Below, piece after piece: positions 11,061-22,172 of a stretch of 64,000 nucleotides of DNA. Positions within the stretch are counted from its first letter, which is position 1, and each line of letters starts with the position of its first letter. The DNA is from Cryptomeria japonica (lineage: Eukaryota; Streptophyta; Pinopsida; Cupressales; Cupressaceae). A model generated the notes under the pieces. The model was given only the letters and a program-made list of their open reading frames with translations. It was not told the origin of the DNA and made no database searches. A program made the translations under genes and the position numbers. The DNA lies in contig NC_081415.1 of assembly GCF_030272615.1 (NCBI RefSeq), positions 624,401,740 to 624,465,739 of the forward strand, read 5' to 3'.

Positions 11061-12600
11061 TTGTCTCCCGGTTTGATAATTCCAATGAGTGGATCATTCA
11101 CAGTGGCTGCTCTCACCATATGACTGGTGATCAGAGCAAGTTTCTATCCTCGAAGGAGTATGATGGTGGTGTGGTTCACTTCGGCAATGATGCACCATGC
11201 ATGGTCAAAGGTAGAGGGTCCATCTCTCTGAATGGAAAGAGTAGTGCTGACAATGTGTACTAGGTTGATGGTCTGAGACACAACCTTCTGAGTGTTGCCG
11301 AGCTAAATGAAAGTGGTTGTACTCTAGAATTCAAGAATGGAGTTTGCAGAATCAAAGGAAAAGATGGTGAATTGGTGGCCACTAGCATGCAGACCAAAGG
11401 TAACCTATTTCATCTGAATGCAAATATAAGTACATGTCTTATGGTTAAATTTGATGATAGTTGGATATGGCATAGGAGACTCTACCATGTAAACTTTGAT
11501 AACATTGTAAAGGCTAGTAAGATCAAGGCAGTTAGAGGGTTGCCAATATTAAGCAAACCATATAATACCTTGTGCAGAGAGTGTCAATTGGGGAAAATGT
11601 CTTCCTCAACCTTTAAAGGTAAATCTTTCACTGCTGACAACTTGCTTGATCTTGTGCATATTGATTTTTGTTGTCCTATGAAAACTAGAAGTGTGTAGGG
11701 TGATAGGTACTTCATGATTCTCACTAATGACTGCTCAAGAATGATGTGGGTCACATTCTTGAAAGACAAGTCTGAAGCCTTTGTAAAGTTTAAAGCTTTC
11801 AGAGCATTAGTGGAGAAGGAAAGCAGTAAAAGGATTAAGTGCCTGAGAACTGATCAAGGAGGGGAATTCACTTCTGATGAATTCAACAAGTACTGTGAAG
11901 AACATGGCATCAAGAGGCAATTGTCTACCCCCTAGACTCCACAGTAGAATGGCCTAGTAGAGAGGAATAACTGGACTATGGTTCAAGCAGCAAGAACCAT
12001 GTTGATTTAAGGAAAGGTAGCTCACACCTTTTGGAGAGAAGCCAGTCTACACAATGAATCCGATACTCATCAAGAAAGGTAAGGATAAAACTCCTTATGA
12101 GTATTGGACTGGTAAGACACCTATGGTTAGCTACTTTAGAATGCTTGGTAGCAAATGTTACATCAAGAGAAGTGAACACCAGAGCAAATTTGATGTGAAA
12201 TGTGATGAGGGAATATTCCTAGGATATTCCACCAAGAACAAAGCTCTCAAGTGTTTCAACAACAGGACTCGGAGAATTGTGGAAAGCATCAATGTAAGAA
12301 TTGATGAAACCTCTAAGAAAATTGAGGAAACTGGTATTAAGCAAGTAGTAAGTGAACCAGTTGCAACCTTCTGGGAACTAGTTGTCAGTCAACTGAATAC
12401 CAGTAACAGTGTTCCTACACCGGCAAATGTGGATACTGATACTGATGGAGATGAGGATGAAGAAGAAAAGCAAGAGGAATCTATCAAGACTATTCCTCGG
12501 CATGTCAAGCTGAATCATGATCCTAAGCAAATCATAGGAGATAAGGATGCAAGAATCCTTACAAGAAGAAAAGTCAGAGAAAACTCATGCATGATCTCTG
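11061..12600 (+). pseudogene. Copia copy A protease and integrase, broken
   Basis: The aspartic protease motif near 11090 reads W-I-I-H-S-G-C, with the catalytic Asp changed to His. The integrase zinc-binding part follows (H-x4-H near 11470, C-x2-C near 11575). The DDE core is recognisable: Asp in L-V-H-I-D-F near 11660, Asp in L-T-N-D-C-S near 11725, then C-L-R-T-D-Q-G-G-E-F near 11842-11871. Stops at 11261 (TAG for Trp), 11696, 11933, 11945 (TAG) and 12008 (TAA). A small deletion near 12040 shifts the frame; downstream (12054 on) the integrase C-terminal region G-I-F-L-G-Y-S-T-K is readable, ending in an acidic linker. The function would be polyprotein cleavage and cDNA insertion, now lost. 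Confidence 0.9.
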
Positions 12601-12839
12601 AACTCGAGCCTAAAACATCCAAAGAGGCACATAAGGATGAAGAGTGGATCAAGGCAATGGAAGAGGAACTTGACCAGATAGAGAAAAATGGTACATGGTC
12701 CTTTGTACCCAGACCAAAGCACAAAAATGTCATTGGTACCAAATGGGTCTTCAAAAATAAGCTGAATGAGGATGGCACAGTGATTGGAAACAAAGCCAGA
12801 CTGATGTGCAAAGGATATGCTTAGGAAGAAGGAGAAGAC
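12601..12839 (+). pseudogene. Copia copy A reverse transcriptase, 5' fragment
   Basis: Start of the Copia reverse transcriptase, with the diagnostic W-I-K-A-M-E-E-E-L-D and G-T-K-W-V-F-K-N-K-L blocks and K-A-R-L-M-C-K-G-Y-A. A TAG at 12822 replaces a Gln codon. The gene is cut after G-E-D by the nested Ty3/Gypsy element and resumes at 20657 with Y-G-E-T-F-A. Confidence 0.93.
12835..12839. other. Target-site duplication, left (AAGAC)
   Basis: AAGAC before the nested element's first base matches 20652-20656. Joining the flanks restores the Copia reading E-E-G-E-D-Y-G-E-T. Confidence 0.95.
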
Positions 12840-14068
12840 TGTAGCGTCCTAAAATTGCGACACTTGCAATTTCGACTGCATTTCGGTCTTCACGATGGCG
12901 ACGCACCACACAACCTGAATGGAGACCCTGAAACTTGCTCACGACACTGAAAACTGCATTTTTCAAGCACCCTGGCCTGAACGTCCTTGCACCCTACTGT
13001 CCCGCAAGGTGGGACCAGAGCGCCCAGTGCCCTGGTCCCTCAGGACCAGGGCGCCCAACGCCCTGGTCCCTGGGTCCTATTTTGGGCCTGGTCTCCTAAG
13101 GGGCTCCGGTCTTTTTGTTTGCAATTTGGAAATTAACTTTCCCTGGTCGGCCTAAGGTCGGGAAAATCAGTCTATCAGCCCTAAATGACAAGTATATAAA
13201 CTACATTTTCCTCTTTCATTCGATATGATGGAAAAGGCGTGGAAACTATACTCAAGCATTCAAGCATTCAAGCATTCTTTCAAGCAATTGATCATTTCAA
13301 GTCTCCATTCAAGGCTAAGTGTTGCATTCAAGACAAGGATTCAACCATTGAAGAGGAGATCATATACAACCTATTACTACAACATACAACATACAACATC
13401 TAAACCTTCGCACATAAGGATACCAACATCCTTAGAACAAGGTATTAGTACTTGTTTTATAGTCATTTACATTTACAGGTCTTGTTCATTTCTTGGTTAA
13501 TTCCAAAACTGGGGTTTGACCTAAAGGCAAACCCCCAATCCCTAACCCCCCAATCGTCTTCGCTTTTCTGTGTGTAGGTTGTAGGTACGTGGCTGAAATT
13601 GAAGATCTGGAATCCTTGTGCAGAGACGAACAGATCCCCCTTCGTTTCGCGGATTTTTCGGAGGACCGTGGCACCGGGCGCCATCGTCCCGACAACTTTT
13701 GCTCAAATTTGCAGGACAGCGCCGTATCGACATTTTACTGCTAATTCCAGGTCCGCAGCTTCATCCTATAACCCGAACTCAGTTTATAAGCGAATCTTTA
13801 TGACTTTCTATGCATGCTTAGCTTAATTTCCTTAACAACATTCTTTACAAAAGAGGGTAGCCTTGCTTTCCTAACCCTTGAAATTCATTTAGCATACAAT
13901 CTTCTTTTTTTTGGGATTGGATCTTATGAGTTTCAACCCCTCTTTTGAATGTAAAGTCTCTCCCCTAAGTGAAAAAACCATCAAATCCTAGCGAACCTCC
14001 CTTCTCTCTCCTCGGAGTCGGAAGAGGGGAGAACAACTAGGGTTCGATCGCGATTTTTCCGCTTTACA
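12840..14068 (+). repeat. 5' LTR of the nested gag-pro element (1229 bp)
   Basis: TGTAGCGTCCTAAAATTG to CGCTTTACA. Contains a GC-rich block near 13010-13075 in which GCGCCC.GCCCTGGTCC is repeated directly and also folds back around CAGGACC, a TATA box at 13193, and a CAAGCATT repeat near 13250-13275. ORFs read through it (12919-13155, 13225-13500 and others) have no recognisable product and recur identically in the 3' LTR, so I treat them as chance. Confidence 0.95.
13193..13200 (+). promoter_or_regulatory. Putative TATA box in the nested element's LTR
   Basis: TATATAAA inside CAAGTATATAAACTA, kept in the 3' LTR at 19777-19784. This is the best match to a core promoter in the LTR; transcription would start roughly 25-35 bp downstream. 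No other promoter element was identified. Confidence 0.6.
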
Positions 14069-14071
14069 TTT

Positions 14072-14090
14072 TGGTGAACCCGACGTGAAC
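14072..14090 (+). other. Primer-binding site of the nested element
   Basis: TGGTGAACCCGACGTGAAC starts four bases after the 5' LTR. It has the obligatory TGG start but is not the initiator-Met type. I cannot name the tRNA with confidence; a search against plant tRNA 3' ends would decide it. Confidence 0.7.
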
Positions 14091-15242
14091 ATCCTTTCTG
14101 ATTTTTCATGCTTAGATCTGAAAAAATTGATTACATTTCCATGTTTGATCTTTTGCAAAATTTTAGAGGTGATTGCATAAAAATCCTAAATTTTCTTTTT
14201 AGTAATTGAACTTGCGAAATGTCTAAATGTTAATGCCTGTTTCAGATCTGCCCTTCTATTACAAATTTTCAATTCATATTTGTGCTTTAATTCTAAAAAT
14301 TAAGTGGTTAAATGTCAAAACCCTAATTTTTGAAACCCTCTTAATTCAACCTTTGTCCGACAATTTGACCAATCAAAACATCTCCAAATCAGCTGTAACT
14401 TTGGATTCTGCAATAAAATCACAATATCCTTCATCCCTGAAAATTTGGAAAAAAGTTGCGAGGACCGTGTTGCACTCCGAGCACCATCGTCCCCGACATT
14501 TTTTCCAAAATTTCAGGAGCGAGATCTTGCTGTATTTTCCTGCTAAAATCCAGAATTTTGGCTGATTTTGTCAATTATAACACTTTCAAAATTACAGTCA
14601 AAGTTGGTCTTGCGATTGCTTGGTCTAAGGCTTCTAATCATTCAAAAATCATTGAAATTGAAATTTTGTGTCAAAATTGTGTTCTCACTATCCTAAATCT
14701 GAAAAGTGTGTTATCATTCATTAAAAATTTCAGTACTTTATTCAAATTCTTGCATTTTGTGACTTTTGAAATTAAGTGCTTAATTACAACAACTTTGATT
14801 TCCGCTTTCAAAATTGAATTTTGCGTGAAATTGAGTCAATTTTCAAATTTCAAAATTTGCATTGCTCTTGACATTCCCTCTAAAATCATAAAATTCAAAA
14901 TTTCAGTTTCCCTCTCTTTTTCAAAATTCAAATTTTGTATTTTTTGACAATCTTGATAGGGTTCAATTTTGAATTTGCAACTTTAATTTGGCCTATCTAC
15001 AGATCGTAAAATCACTCAATTTTTTCGGATTAGCTCTAAAATCATCATACCTTTCATCCCTGCAAATTTCGAAAAAAGTTGCAGGGACCGTGTTGCACTC
15101 CGGGCGCCACGGTCCTGGACATTTTTTCTGAAATTTTGGGAGACTGTTGTGATTGCATTTAACAGCTTAAATCCAGAAAATTGGTTGATTTTACTGAAAA
15201 TTGCTACCTCTAAATTCAAAATCTTCTCTCTCTTTCTAGTGC
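14091..15242 (+). other. Leader of the nested element with duplicated U5-like blocks
   Basis: About 1.15 kb with no credible gene, rich in AAATTTT-type strings. Two blocks of ~180 bp (about 14395-14580 and 15025-15205) are diverged direct repeats. Each contains GGACCGTGTTGCACTCC, a GCGCC/GCACCA box and GACATTTTTTC. A related sequence also lies in the LTR at about 13645-13760. The small ORFs at 14227-14565 and 14456-14947 read through these repeats and are not supported. Confidence 0.7.
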
Positions 15243-17129
15243 ATGAGTTTTACAACAATAAGCCCTACTTACACTATTCCCGTTAGACGAAGCCTTAGAA
15301 TTAAGTCCTTCCAAGGTTTAATTACTGAGGAGATGGAACCTAATTTGAATGGCCTTTTTAACAAGGACATGGGTAATTCCTCTAATCCTCCGAATGATGA
15401 AGAAGCTCCTGATGAAGTTTCCGTTGAACAACTTTCGAAATTGGATAACCAATTTGACGATTTTCACCAATGGATGTCTCATGAGTATCCTGATAGTCAA
15501 GCTCTTCCTTTAATTGAGGGTCTAAAACGCATGCTTCAAAGTGATAAGAATGGAATTCATATTTTGCGTGGTATTGCACACATTGTGGATTCGAATGTGA
15601 TGCCTATGAAGAGTTGTGCTGAAAATTTAGGTTATACACAACCTCCTACACAAGACAATCATTCTATTCCTTTGACAACTCCTATTGCTAGTATACCTAC
15701 CTTTACATCAAACATAATGGCTACTTCTACACAAGACATTCCTCCTGTGATCACCAGTCATGGGGGCAACCCTTCTTCTTCAATTAACCCTCTTCCTTCA
15801 TTCAATCCAACTTCTTCATTCATTCCTTCAATGAGTGTCCCTATTATATCTCGACAAATGAACATGACGCAAGGGGGCAATTCATTTAACCATTCCATCC
15901 CTCCTTGTAGTGTTCCTCTTGTCCAATCATCTCCTATGACTAATTATCATAGGGTCCCACCACCTTACTCTCTACCTTCTTTCAATAACATAACACCTCC
16001 ATCTCAATCTAACACATCCAATATGAATTCTTCAACTGAAGCGACCATTAACAATCTTGCACAAATTGTCTCTTCTTTACAGCAACAAATTGCCTCTATG
16101 AATCAATCTAAGTTTAGTGTGCCCACATTTGACGTCGCGAGCCCACTTTCTCTTGACATTGTTCAAGCTATCCCTCCTAAACATGTTGAAATCCCGCATT
16201 TGGAGCTTTATAATGGTAAAGGAGATCCTCTAACACATGTTAAGACTTTTTAAACAATATGTACCGATTTTGCTTATGACCAAAGGTTGCTTGCAAAACT
16301 GTTTACTAGAACATTAAGAGACAAAGCCCTACAATGGTATTGCTCGTTGCCTTCTTATTCTATTACTTCTTTTGAACAACTTGCAAATGCTTTCATTCAA
16401 CAATTTCAAAACAATATAAGTCCTAATGTTACTTTGATTGATTTAATGCATTGTAAACAAGGTGTTAAAGAAAAAGTGACTGATTTCATTGGTAGATATA
16501 AGCATTTGTATGCTCAAATTTCTTTTCCAGTGCCTGACAATGATATTCAAAGAATCTTTATTTCTAATTTACAAAAAGATATTCGAGACAAACTTCTGTT
16601 TTCTGAGTTTACTTCTTTCCAACAGTTGTGCGCCACTCTTCACAATTATCAACTGACTGTGAGTCAAATGGAACAATCACATCCTATGGCTCCGAGTGAT
16701 AAGGGTGATAGCAGTCAACAACCATTTGGGAAGTTTAAACCGAACAGAGATTCCATCAAATTCAATGAAAACATCATCAACAACAATGTGAATGCAGCAT
16801 CAGGTGTGCCTCCTATTTCTAAATTTTTCAAGAAAGAAAGAAAGTATACTCCTTTGAATGAATCATTGCATAGTATTATGAATAAGTTATTGGAACAAAA
16901 TGTGCTTACTCTTCCTCCTATAAGACAAATTGATCCTGCAAAGATTACTTCACCTTATTTTGATAACAAAGCTTTTTGTCAATTTCATCGTCAACCTGGG
17001 CATGATACTGAAAAATGTTTTTCTTTAAAGGGTAAAATTCAAGATTTGATTGATAATAATACTATCTCTGTTTCTGGAGTGAATGATAAAGGCAACACAT
17101 CTGTAGCTCCTCCTAATCAGAATCTTTAG
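15243..17129 (+). pseudogene. gag of the nested Ty3/Gypsy element, two stops only
   Basis: Structural protein forming the virus-like particle. It starts MSFTTISPTYTIPVRRSLRI and has a long Ser/Pro/Asn-rich N-terminal half (roughly residues 130-280). A retrotransposon-gag domain follows (about 16200-16700; L-Q-W-Y-C-S-L-P and A-F-I-Q-Q-F motifs). A Tat-type zinc motif lies at about 16975-17035 (C-Q-F-H-x4-G-H-x4-C). TAA at 16251 and TAG at 17127 interrupt it in frame; both fit C-to-T change of Gln codons. The same frame continues into the protease region. Start choice: first ATG of the long frame, three bases after a stretch with stops. Confidence 0.9.
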
Positions 17130-17765
17130 ATTTTCACTGATCCATTGCCTTCTCATACCTCTAATACGATTGAGACTAATGATTCCTCTCTCTCATCTGA
17201 TGGTCTTGTGTCTATGACTCCGAATGTGATTAACTTTGTAGAGCAGCAAGAAATCCCTGAAGAACCTTCCATCACATTTGATTCCAGTGAAACCATTAGG
17301 GCACCTGATGGTCCTTTATACATAGTTGCAAAAGTTAAGAATACACCTTGCCGTGGAGTGCTTATTGATCCTTCGTGCATGGTTAATGTTATTACTGAAG
17401 AATTTCTTTTTACTTTGCAATTGAATCAAGTGATCTATGACAAAACAGATGTGATTGTGAAATTATTTGATGCATTTTCTTCTCCTACAATTGGTTCTAT
17501 TACATTGCCTATTGAAGTCCATAACAAATCCCTTGATGTGAACTTTGCTATTATTCCATCTTCCGAACAATTTCGTGTGAAGCTTGGCTATCCTTGGCTA
17601 TCTTCCATGAAAGCTATTGCTTCTCCTATTCACAAGTGTTTGAAATTTCCCCATAATGGTGAAGTTGTTACTGTCAATCATAGTCTCTTTAAACCAGCTG
17701 AAAGAACCTCTAGTGTTCCTCTTGATTACTTTTGGCCTAAACAATTCCAATCTCTTCCTCCATGA
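17130..17765 (+). pseudogene. Aspartic-protease-like domain of the nested element
   Basis: In frame with gag. The retropepsin-like core starts near 17365 with V-L-I-D-P-S-C-M-V-N-V-I, where functional plant Ty3/Gypsy proteases have D-S-G or D-G-G; the aspartate is kept but the following Gly is absent. The flap and C-terminal part (L-G-Y-P-W-L-S-S-M, then K-F-P-H-N-G-E-V-V-T-V-N) closely resemble the Tat-like element at 62950-63065. Ends at TGA 17763-17765, explained by CGA to TGA. Whether the protease ever worked in this family is uncertain. Confidence 0.8.
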
Positions 17766-18686
17766 AGTGATCATCTTTTCAAATCTTATCAAAAGTGGAA
17801 AACAGATATGATCTTATCTCTAAGTGAACCTAGAACACCTAAACTGGACATTCCTATCATTCTTGAGAAGGAAGTTCTTCCTTTGAAAGATAAAACTAAT
17901 GTCTTTCCTCAAGAAGAATCGCAACCCATCCCTATGGATGTGACTATGTCTATACCTAATAAACTTCCTAAGAGTAGACCTATACCTCCTCGTCATGATG
18001 GACTTGGTCTTCTCCCTAAACCAAAAATTCCTCCTTTATATGGAGCAGTTCCTCCTCCTTCTTTTTATAGAGAGAAGAGACCTTCTTCTTCTCCTATTAT
18101 CCGGCCTAAGAGACCACAACCTAAACACTCAAGTGCTAAGGATGAGAACATTCCTCCTCCTCAGTCTTCTCCACTTCCTACTAAGACTAGACGAAATCGT
18201 TCTGCACGTGAACGCCGACGAAAGTGTCATCTTAGAGCTCAGGTAGCTACTTCTCAAACTTTGCAATCTCCAAAAACACCTTCAACAAGCATTATTCCAT
18301 TTTCTCCTCAGCCGAACATTGAGCCTAAATCTCCTAAACATAAGATGTATGATGGTCTTGATCCAGTGCGAGTTAAAGATCCTATTTTTATAAATCTTGA
18401 TGATGATATAGATGAAAATGTTATTCATGATGAAAATGTTACTCCTCTTGCTTCTGATAGTGAATATGAACTTGTTGATGTTGATAACCATTTATCTAAT
18501 GAATTTTCTAAAGCACTTATCCTAGCTCCTAGACAAGAACAATGTGGCTCGGAACATGAACATAGCCCTTGTTTGGATCTTGTGATAGCTCCATCTGCTG
18601 TGTTGGATGTTCCTCCTCTAGCGTGTTCCCTGCCTTCCCGAAACATTGATCAGCAAGATCGGGGGGTAGATGACATGCTAGACTAG
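17766..18686 (+). pseudogene. Proline-rich, basic C-terminal domain of the nested gag-pro frame
   Basis: Continues the same frame after TGA 17763. Pro-rich with a G-L-G-L-L-P-K-P box, a basic cluster R-R-N-R-S-A-R-E-R-R-R-K-C-H near 18190-18225 that resembles a nuclear-localisation or RNA-binding patch, then an acidic region (D-D-D-I-D-E-N near 18405). Autonomous Tat-like elements have a comparable variable region between protease and reverse transcriptase, but here it is followed by the 3' untranslated region. The frame ends at 18684-18686. No enzymatic domain is visible. Confidence 0.7.
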
Positions 18687-19423
18687 TTACATTAGCATAG
18701 CAGATTCTCTCCTCCTCTCTTTCGTTACTTCTTCCATATGTTATTCTCATTCTTCTATTTGTCGTCCTTAGTGTTGTCTACTTGAGGATGATGCAAAGCA
18801 TTGAGATCTCTCGATCTCTCTCATGTTGACTCAAAAGACACATGTGTTCCCTTCTTCTAGGTGACCTTCCTTGATTGGGGAATGAAGAACAATTATGCAT
18901 ACATACATATGATATATACATGAATTATCATACAGAATACTGACCCCGAGGAAAGCGAAGTCACCTTGTGCTTTGTGTTTTGTGTCTATTATCCTTGGGT
19001 TTATCTCACACTTGGGGGCTAAATCCTTGCGATAACGTGCTCCTTTCTCATTGCTTATGTGTATCACTACGTTAAAACAATCACCCCTGGTGAGGCGTGT
19101 GCAATCGCTTTAACGTAGGGGGGCATACATCCCGTTCATATCTTTTCAAGATACTTGAAAATTTCTTAGCAAATTTAGCCTTGCCTTGAAAATTTTTGAT
19201 ATCTTTCTTGCATGACTCATAGTGAGGGAGCCTTACTACTGACAGTCATGGTTCTTCCTCGCGATATTCCCTTTTACTTTGTCAATCGAAGTTGTAAGAT
19301 CCTTAGTCCACTGGGGGCTTGGTGTATCTTGCCTCCTTGATGTGGTGAAAGTCTTTCAATGTTGTTTCCTTGTACTTTACTGGAAGTATGTGCATACATA
19401 CTCCCGCTAAAGTGGGGGCTAAA
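18687..19423 (+). other. 3' untranslated region and polypurine tract of the nested element
   Basis: No ORF of note. The stretch ends with AAAGTGGGGGCTAAA (19409-19423), a typical polypurine tract directly before the 3' LTR; a second, similar G-rich string (CTTGGGGGCTAAA) occurs near 19012. Nothing here resembles remnants of reverse transcriptase or integrase. Confidence 0.8.
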
Positions 19424-20651
19424 TGTAGCATCCTAAAATTGTGACACTTGCAATTTCGACTGCATTTCGGTCTTCACGATGGTGACGCAACACGCAACCT
19501 GAATGGAGACCCTGAAACTTTCTCACGACACTGAAAACTGCATTTTTCAAGCACCCTGGCCTGAACCTCCTTGCACCCTGTTGTCCCGGGAGGTGGGACC
19601 AGAGCGCCCAGCGCCCTGGTCCCTCAGGACCAGGGCGCCCAGCGCCCTGGTCCCTGGGTCCTATTTTGGGCCCGGTCTCCTAAGGGGCTCGGGTCCTTTT
19701 GTTTGCAATTTGGAAATTAACTTTCCCTGGTCGGCCTAAGGTTGAGAAAATCAGTCTATCAGCCCTAAATGACAAGTATATAAACTAAATTTTCCTCTTT
19801 CATTCGATATGATGGAAAAGGCGTGGAAACTATACTCAAGCATTCAAGCATTCAAGCATTCTTTCAAGCAATTGATCATTTCAAGTCTCCATTCAAGGCT
19901 AAGTGTTGCATTCAAGACAAGGATTCAACCATTGAAGAGGAGATCATATACAACCTATTACTACAACATACAACATACAACATCTAAACCTTCGCACATA
20001 AGGATACCAACATCCTTAGAACAAGGTATTAGTACTTGTTTTATAGTCATTTACATTTACAGGTCTTGTTCATTTCTTGGTTAATTCCAAAACCGGGGTT
20101 TGACCTAAAGGCAAACCCCCAATCCCTAACCCCCCAATCGTCTTCGCTTTTCTGTGTGTAGGTTGTAGGTACGCGGCTGAAATTGAAGATCTGGAATCCT
20201 TGTGTAGAGACGAACAGATCCCCCTTCGTTTCGCGGATTTTTCGGAGGACCGTGGCGCCGGGCGCCATCGTCCTGACAACTTTTGCTCAAATTTGCAGGA
20301 CAGCGCCGTATCGACATTTTACTGCTAATTCCAGGTCCGCAACTTCATCCTATAACCCGAACTCAGTTTATAAGCGAATCTTTATGACTTTCTATGCATG
20401 CTTAGCTTAATTTCCTTAACAACATTCTTTACAAAAGAGGGTAGCCTTGCTTTCCTAACCCTTGAAATTCATTTAGCATCCAATCTTGCATTGCGTGGGA
20501 TTGGATCTTATGAGTTTCAACCCCTCTTTTGAATGTAAAGTCTCTCCCCTAAGTGAAAAACCATCGAATCCTAGCGAACCTCCCTTCTCTCTCCTCGGAG
20601 TCCGAAGAGGGGAGAACAACTAGGGTTCGATCGCGATTTTTCCGCTTTACA
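19424..20651 (+). repeat. 3' LTR of the nested gag-pro element (1228 bp)
   Basis: Begins TGTAGCATCCTAAAATTG after the polypurine tract and ends CGCTTTACA. It is nearly identical to 12840-14068; most differences are C/T or G/A, many at CG sites, for example the first CG (CGTCC against CATCC). Confidence 0.95.
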
Positions 20652-20656
20652 AAGAC
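20652..20656. other. Target-site duplication, right (AAGAC)
   Basis: AAGAC directly after CGCTTTACA, the end of the nested element's 3' LTR; identical to 12835-12839. Confidence 0.95.
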
Positions 20657-21250
20657 TATGGTGAAACCTTTGCTCGTGTAGCTAGACTGGAAGGAGTTCG
20701 TATGCTTCTAGCATATGCATATTTTAAAGGCTTCTAAGTATATCAAATGGATGTAAAATCTGCATTCCTAAATGGTGTACTTGAAGAGGAAGTGTATATA
20801 GAGCAACCAGATGGGTTTTCCCTATCTGAAGACAGTGACATGGTGTGTAGGCTACATAAAGCCTTATATGGTCTAAAACAGGCACCTAGAGCATGGTATG
20901 AATGCCTGCATTCCCATCTTGTGAAGATTGGATTTGAGAGAACAAGTGAAGATAGCAATATCTACTTGAAGTCTGAAAGAGATCAGATCCTAATCGATGA
21001 GATATTTGTTGATGACATTATCTTTGGTGGAGATGACAAGTTGAGTCATGAGTTTGTAGATGAGATGAAGAAAGAGTTTGAGATGTCACTCATAGGGGAG
21101 ATTAAGTTCTTCATTGGACTGTCGATCCAATAGATGAGAGATGGAATCTTTATCACTCAGTCCAAGTATGTCAAAGAGGTGTTGAAGACCTTTGGCATGG
21201 AAGACAACAAACTGGTTGGTACATTAATGGTGACCGGTTGTAAACTATCC
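20657..21250 (+). pseudogene. Copia copy A reverse transcriptase, 3' fragment
   Basis: Continuation of the gene split at 12839. Visible blocks are V-Y-Q-M-D-V-K-S-A-F-L-N-G, L-Y-G-L-K-Q-A-P-R-A-W-Y and the catalytic box F-V-D-D-I-I-F-G at about 21005-21028, with both catalytic aspartates intact. Stops at 20735 (TAA) and 21131 (TAG at a Gln position). Confidence 0.95.
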
Positions 21251-21929
21251 AAAGAGGATGACTCAGCATTGGTTGATGAGAAGGAATACCGATCAATGAT
21301 TGGTAAATTGCACTATGTAGTTGGCATTACTGCAAGGTTCCAGGAAAGTCCAAGAGAATCCCACTTGGTTGTAGTCAATTGGATTCTTAGGTATCTGAAG
21401 GGAACTGTTGACTATGGATTGTGGTATCCATATAGCAAGGATTTCAACTTGAAAGCGTTCACAGATGCTTGATTGGGCTAGTAATGTAGATGACTGGAAG
21501 AGCACAACCAATGGTGCATTCTTCCTTGGTGGTAGACTGGTCTCCTGGATGAGTAAAAAGCAGAGTTGTATCTCTCAGTCTACAACAGAAGCAGAGTATG
21601 TTGCGGCTTTCATGAACTGCACTCGGACAATTTGGATGAAGCATGTATTGAATGGCTTCAAAGTCCCTATATCTGAACCGGTAAGTATTTTTTGTGACAA
21701 TACTAGTGCAATTAATATCTCCAAGAATCCAATTTTACATTCTAGAACCAAGCACTTTGAGCTTAAATATCATTTCTTGAGGGAAAAGGTTCAGAACAAA
21801 GAGATTGCATTGGAGCATGTGTCCAGTAAGGAGCAATTAGCAAACATATTCACCAAGCCTCTCCCAAAGACTACATTTACACACTTAAGAGGTGAATTAG
21901 GGGTACTACCCCTTCAGGAGGTGAACTAA
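21251..21929 (+). pseudogene. Copia copy A thumb/RNase H region
   Basis: Encodes the end of the reverse transcriptase and the Copia RNase H: L-R-Y-L-K-G-T-V-D-Y-G-L, G-G-R-L-V-S-W, S-T-T-E-A-E-Y-V-A and F-C-D-N-T-S-A-I are present and end with L-G-V-L-P-L-Q-E-V-N. By comparison with 48132-48230, about ten residues are missing after L-H-Y-V-V (near 21325). One extra base near 21471 puts the last part in another frame. Confidence 0.92.
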
Positions 21930-22172
21930 AAGCATATGCTCCACATCAGTCCGGTATTGCATAGTCAAATTTATTTTGGATTGATGTGTTGGAGGATGCT
22001 ACTCCTCTGGGGGAGTAGCACAATGGAACAGGGAAGCTTGTGCTTCCACTTTGGCATTGTTGTCAAAGGGGGAGAAGATGTGAAGTGGAGAAGATATTTG
22101 TAGAGATTTGGGGAGAAAAAGTGAAGCGGAAAGATATCTTTGTATATTTCCATCAATGCCAAAGAGGGAGAT
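21930..22172 (+). other. 3' untranslated region and polypurine tract of Copia copy A
   Basis: Non-coding. It carries two purine-rich stretches: GTCAAAGGGGGAGAAG near 22063, preceded by CTTTGGCATTGTT, and GCCAAAGAGGGAGAT at the LTR border, the expected plus-strand primer site. The same pair occurs in Copia copy C (near 48950 and 49131). Confidence 0.8.

Larger units (their letters stand above)
12840..20651 (+). mobile_element. Nested non-autonomous Ty3/Gypsy element carrying only gag-pro (TR-GAG-like)
   Basis: 7.8-kb element inserted into the Copia reverse-transcriptase gene. It has a perfect AAGAC target duplication (12835-12839, 20652-20656), TG..CA LTRs, a primer site and a polypurine tract. 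The internal region (14069-19423) holds one long reading frame, 15243-18686, encoding Gag, a protease-like domain and a proline-rich basic tail. There is no reverse transcriptase, RNase H or integrase. This matches the class described in plants as terminal-repeat elements with only GAG, which need enzymes supplied in trans. The near-identical LTRs and only three stops, with no frameshift, make it much younger than its Copia host. Confidence 0.92.

Noticed and set aside
12919..13826. Cluster of ORFs in the nested element's LTR (also 19503-20410)
   Set aside because: Identical because the LTRs are identical; no known domain, several overlapping frames, and GC-rich inverted repeats explain the openness.
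14456..14947. 163-codon ORF in the nested element leader
   Set aside because: Low-complexity Lys/Phe/Ile/Ser product from A/T-rich leader sequence upstream of gag; overlaps another frame and has no family signature.
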